A stretch of DNA of 25,658 nt from Bacteroidota bacterium. Lineage in GTDB: Bacteria > Bacteroidota > Bacteroidia > Bacteroidales > F082. A program made the translations under genes and the position numbers. Location: contig JAEWWJ010000068.1 of NCBI GenBank assembly GCA_023396415.1, forward strand, positions 1-25,658, written 5' to 3'. The notes under the pieces were generated by a model that searched no databases, had not been told where the DNA came from, and worked only from the letters and a program-made list of their open reading frames with translations. Below, in pieces: positions 24,901-25,658 of this stretch. The number at the start of each line of letters is the position of its first letter. The first letter of the stretch is position 1.

Positions 24901-24917
24901 CGACCCCAGCGGGGTCG
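24901..24917. repeat. GC-rich palindrome, copy 2 (CGACCCC-AGC-GGGGTCG)
   Basis: Identical 17-bp palindrome in the same orientation as copy 1, with the same AGC loop and a similar right flank (TATGTT versus AATGTT). Confidence 0.85.
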
Positions 24918-24959
24918 TATGTTGCTTGTACCTCCCCAAAAATCAACCAGCCCCGCTTG

Positions 24960-24974
24960 GTAGTTAGCAACTAC
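24960..24974. repeat. Inverted repeat GTAGTT-AGC-AACTAC
   Basis: Perfect 6-bp arms around the same AGC loop as the two GC-rich palindromes just upstream, but with AT-rich arms. Confidence 0.65.
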
Positions 24975-25053
24975 ATCGCTTCAAATTTTGCACCGAGCGA
25001 AGTGGTCATTGCGCATAGCCGAAATGCCTCAATGCTTTGTAAAAGGCTTTGTT

Positions 25054-25095
25054 CAACTTGTATGAGGCTCCAGTCAAATTGTATGAGGCTTCAGG
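25054..25095. repeat. 21-bp tandem duplication
   Basis: Two directly adjacent 21-bp units (25054-25074 and 25075-25095) agree at 18 of 21 positions. The shared core is TTGTATGAGGCT(C/T)CAG. Confidence 0.8.
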
Positions 25096-25541
25096 CGTGT
25101 TGAAAATGGCGTTGGAAAAATTGTGTTACACGAAATGGCGTGAAACTAAGGTGTATTTAGAAACTGCCGAGACTAGCAAGTTAGAAAACGACTGAAATTT
25201 ACACCCACGTGAGCATCTAAAATCTCTCCAAGATGACAAGCCCCGCGGCGACCTGATAATATTTGATCTTCTTTGTTTGGATGACAAAAAATAGTAGTAT
25301 ATCTTTGTGATGCTAAATGCCACACTATGAAAATTTTAACCAGCATACATTTCTCAACATTACTGATTTAAAACACTTATGCAAACCACAAGCAAGCAGC
25401 CAAAGTGGAAATAAGTGCCATTGGGGTGCGTTTAGCGGGTAGTTACAGGCAAGCTGAAAAAAACGACAACGATAATGGAAATTTGCTACGGAAAGACAGA
25501 AAAGAAAACGAAATAATGAACAACCCACCCACAAAACTGCA

Positions 25542-25559
25542 TCCCGAAAGCTTTCGGGA
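25542..25559. repeat. Perfect 18-bp palindrome TCCCGAAAG-CTTTCGGGA
   Basis: A perfect palindrome without a loop spans 25542-25559. Directly after it comes a related inverted repeat, TCCCGA-TTTGTCG-TCGGGA (25574-25592). No U tract follows on either strand, so it is not a standard intrinsic terminator. Confidence 0.8.
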
Positions 25560-25573
25560 CAAGCCCCGACACA

Positions 25574-25592
25574 TCCCGATTTGTCGTCGGGA
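25574..25592. repeat. Inverted repeat TCCCGA-TTTGTCG-TCGGGA
   Basis: Perfect 6-bp arms around a 7-nt loop, sharing the TCCCGA arm sequence with the palindrome 15 bp upstream. An alternative pairing CCCGAC (25565-25570) with GTCGGG (25586-25591) is possible. Confidence 0.65.
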
Positions 25593-25633
25593 CAAAAGAG
25601 CAGTTTTCTTGCCGATGCACCCGTGGAAATTGG

Positions 25634-25641
25634 TATATTTG
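25634..25641 (+). promoter_or_regulatory. Putative -7 element facing out of the right edge
   Basis: TATATTTG at 25634-25641 matches TAnnTTTG exactly. A TTG at 25609-25611 is 22 bp upstream and could serve as a -33 element. A transcript would start near 25647, so a plus-strand gene probably begins at or just beyond the window end. Confidence 0.4.
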
Positions 25642-25658
25642 CGTTTATTGATAATGAT

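Larger units (their letters stand above)
24609..25658. other. ~1-kb repeat-rich intergenic region with no convincing gene
   Basis: No open frame longer than about 70 codons is present, and those that exist have low-complexity or cysteine-rich translations without family motifs. The stretch instead holds a heptamer tandem repeat, two copies of a GC-rich palindrome, a further hairpin, a 21-bp tandem duplication and two CCCGA-type inverted repeats, each listed separately. The first ~110 bp (24609-24720) is the leader of the pump operon. The only -7-like match there on the minus strand, TACTTTTA (24684-24691), is one base off consensus. Confidence 0.6.

Noticed and set aside
24844..24963. 39-codon plus-strand frame with repeated RPQRGRM
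   Set aside because: It is simply the translation of the two GC-rich palindromes and their spacer; no other coding sign.
25325..25534. 69-residue minus-strand frame in the right-end gap
   Set aside because: Cysteine- and aromatic-rich composition with no motif, signal or neighbouring promoter; probably chance.

Overview
The window looks like chromosomal DNA from a free-living or environmental member of the Bacteroidota. Three things point there. There are two kinds of type IX secretion (T9SS) C-terminal sorting domains: type A on the Omp28-like protein and the gliding-associated CHU_C type on the giant protein. Several intergenic regions carry the Bacteroidota -7 promoter element TAnnTTTG. 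The metal-efflux pump has its RND subunit and its outer-membrane channel in one polypeptide, an arrangement seen in this phylum. I cannot place it below phylum level.

Layout. At the left edge (1-614, minus) is the start of a YugP-type membrane zinc metallopeptidase, cut by the window. It is divergent from a YitT-family membrane protein (826-1686, plus). Three close-packed minus-strand genes follow in transcription order: a secreted S37/S28-type serine peptidase (5335-4031), a FucP/GluP-type sugar:H+ symporter (3976-2645) and an EamA/DMT transporter (2612-1707). A strong intrinsic terminator (5386-5418) separates them from an ECF sigma factor (8157-7585) and a T9SS-secreted Omp28-like protein (7559-5445), which are probably co-transcribed.

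The centre is a single 6.6-kb minus-strand gene (15226-8588) for a 2212-residue T9SS cell-surface protein. It has a lamin-tail-like N-terminus, about 14 Ig-like modules of about 89 residues each carrying a Cys-Trp-Cys signature, two interrupting Ig_7-like modules, two SprB-like repeats and a CHU_C sorting domain. It is divergent from a long RelA/SpoT homologue (15543-17801, plus). That enzyme has an intact HD hydrolase site but altered residues at the start of its synthetase domain. A HI0933/YhiN-type flavoprotein follows 19 bp downstream.

Convergent to these is a minus-strand heavy-metal efflux operon: a CusA/CzcA RND pump fused to a TolC-like channel (24608-20283), then a CusB-type lipoprotein adaptor (to 19083). 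Between them they supply all three layers of a tripartite exporter.

The last 1 kb (24609-25658) has no convincing gene. It is a repeat-rich island with a heptamer tandem repeat, paired GC-rich palindromes, a 21-bp tandem duplication and two CCCGA-type inverted repeats. A consensus -7 element at the very end faces out of the window. I found no CRISPR array, rRNA, tRNA, transposase or prophage. Nothing here is clearly a new biological system. The items most worth following up are the altered synthetase motif of the Rel protein, the pump-channel fusion with an internal signal peptide, the module order of the giant Ig-array protein, and the sigma factor paired with a secreted CPPC protein.
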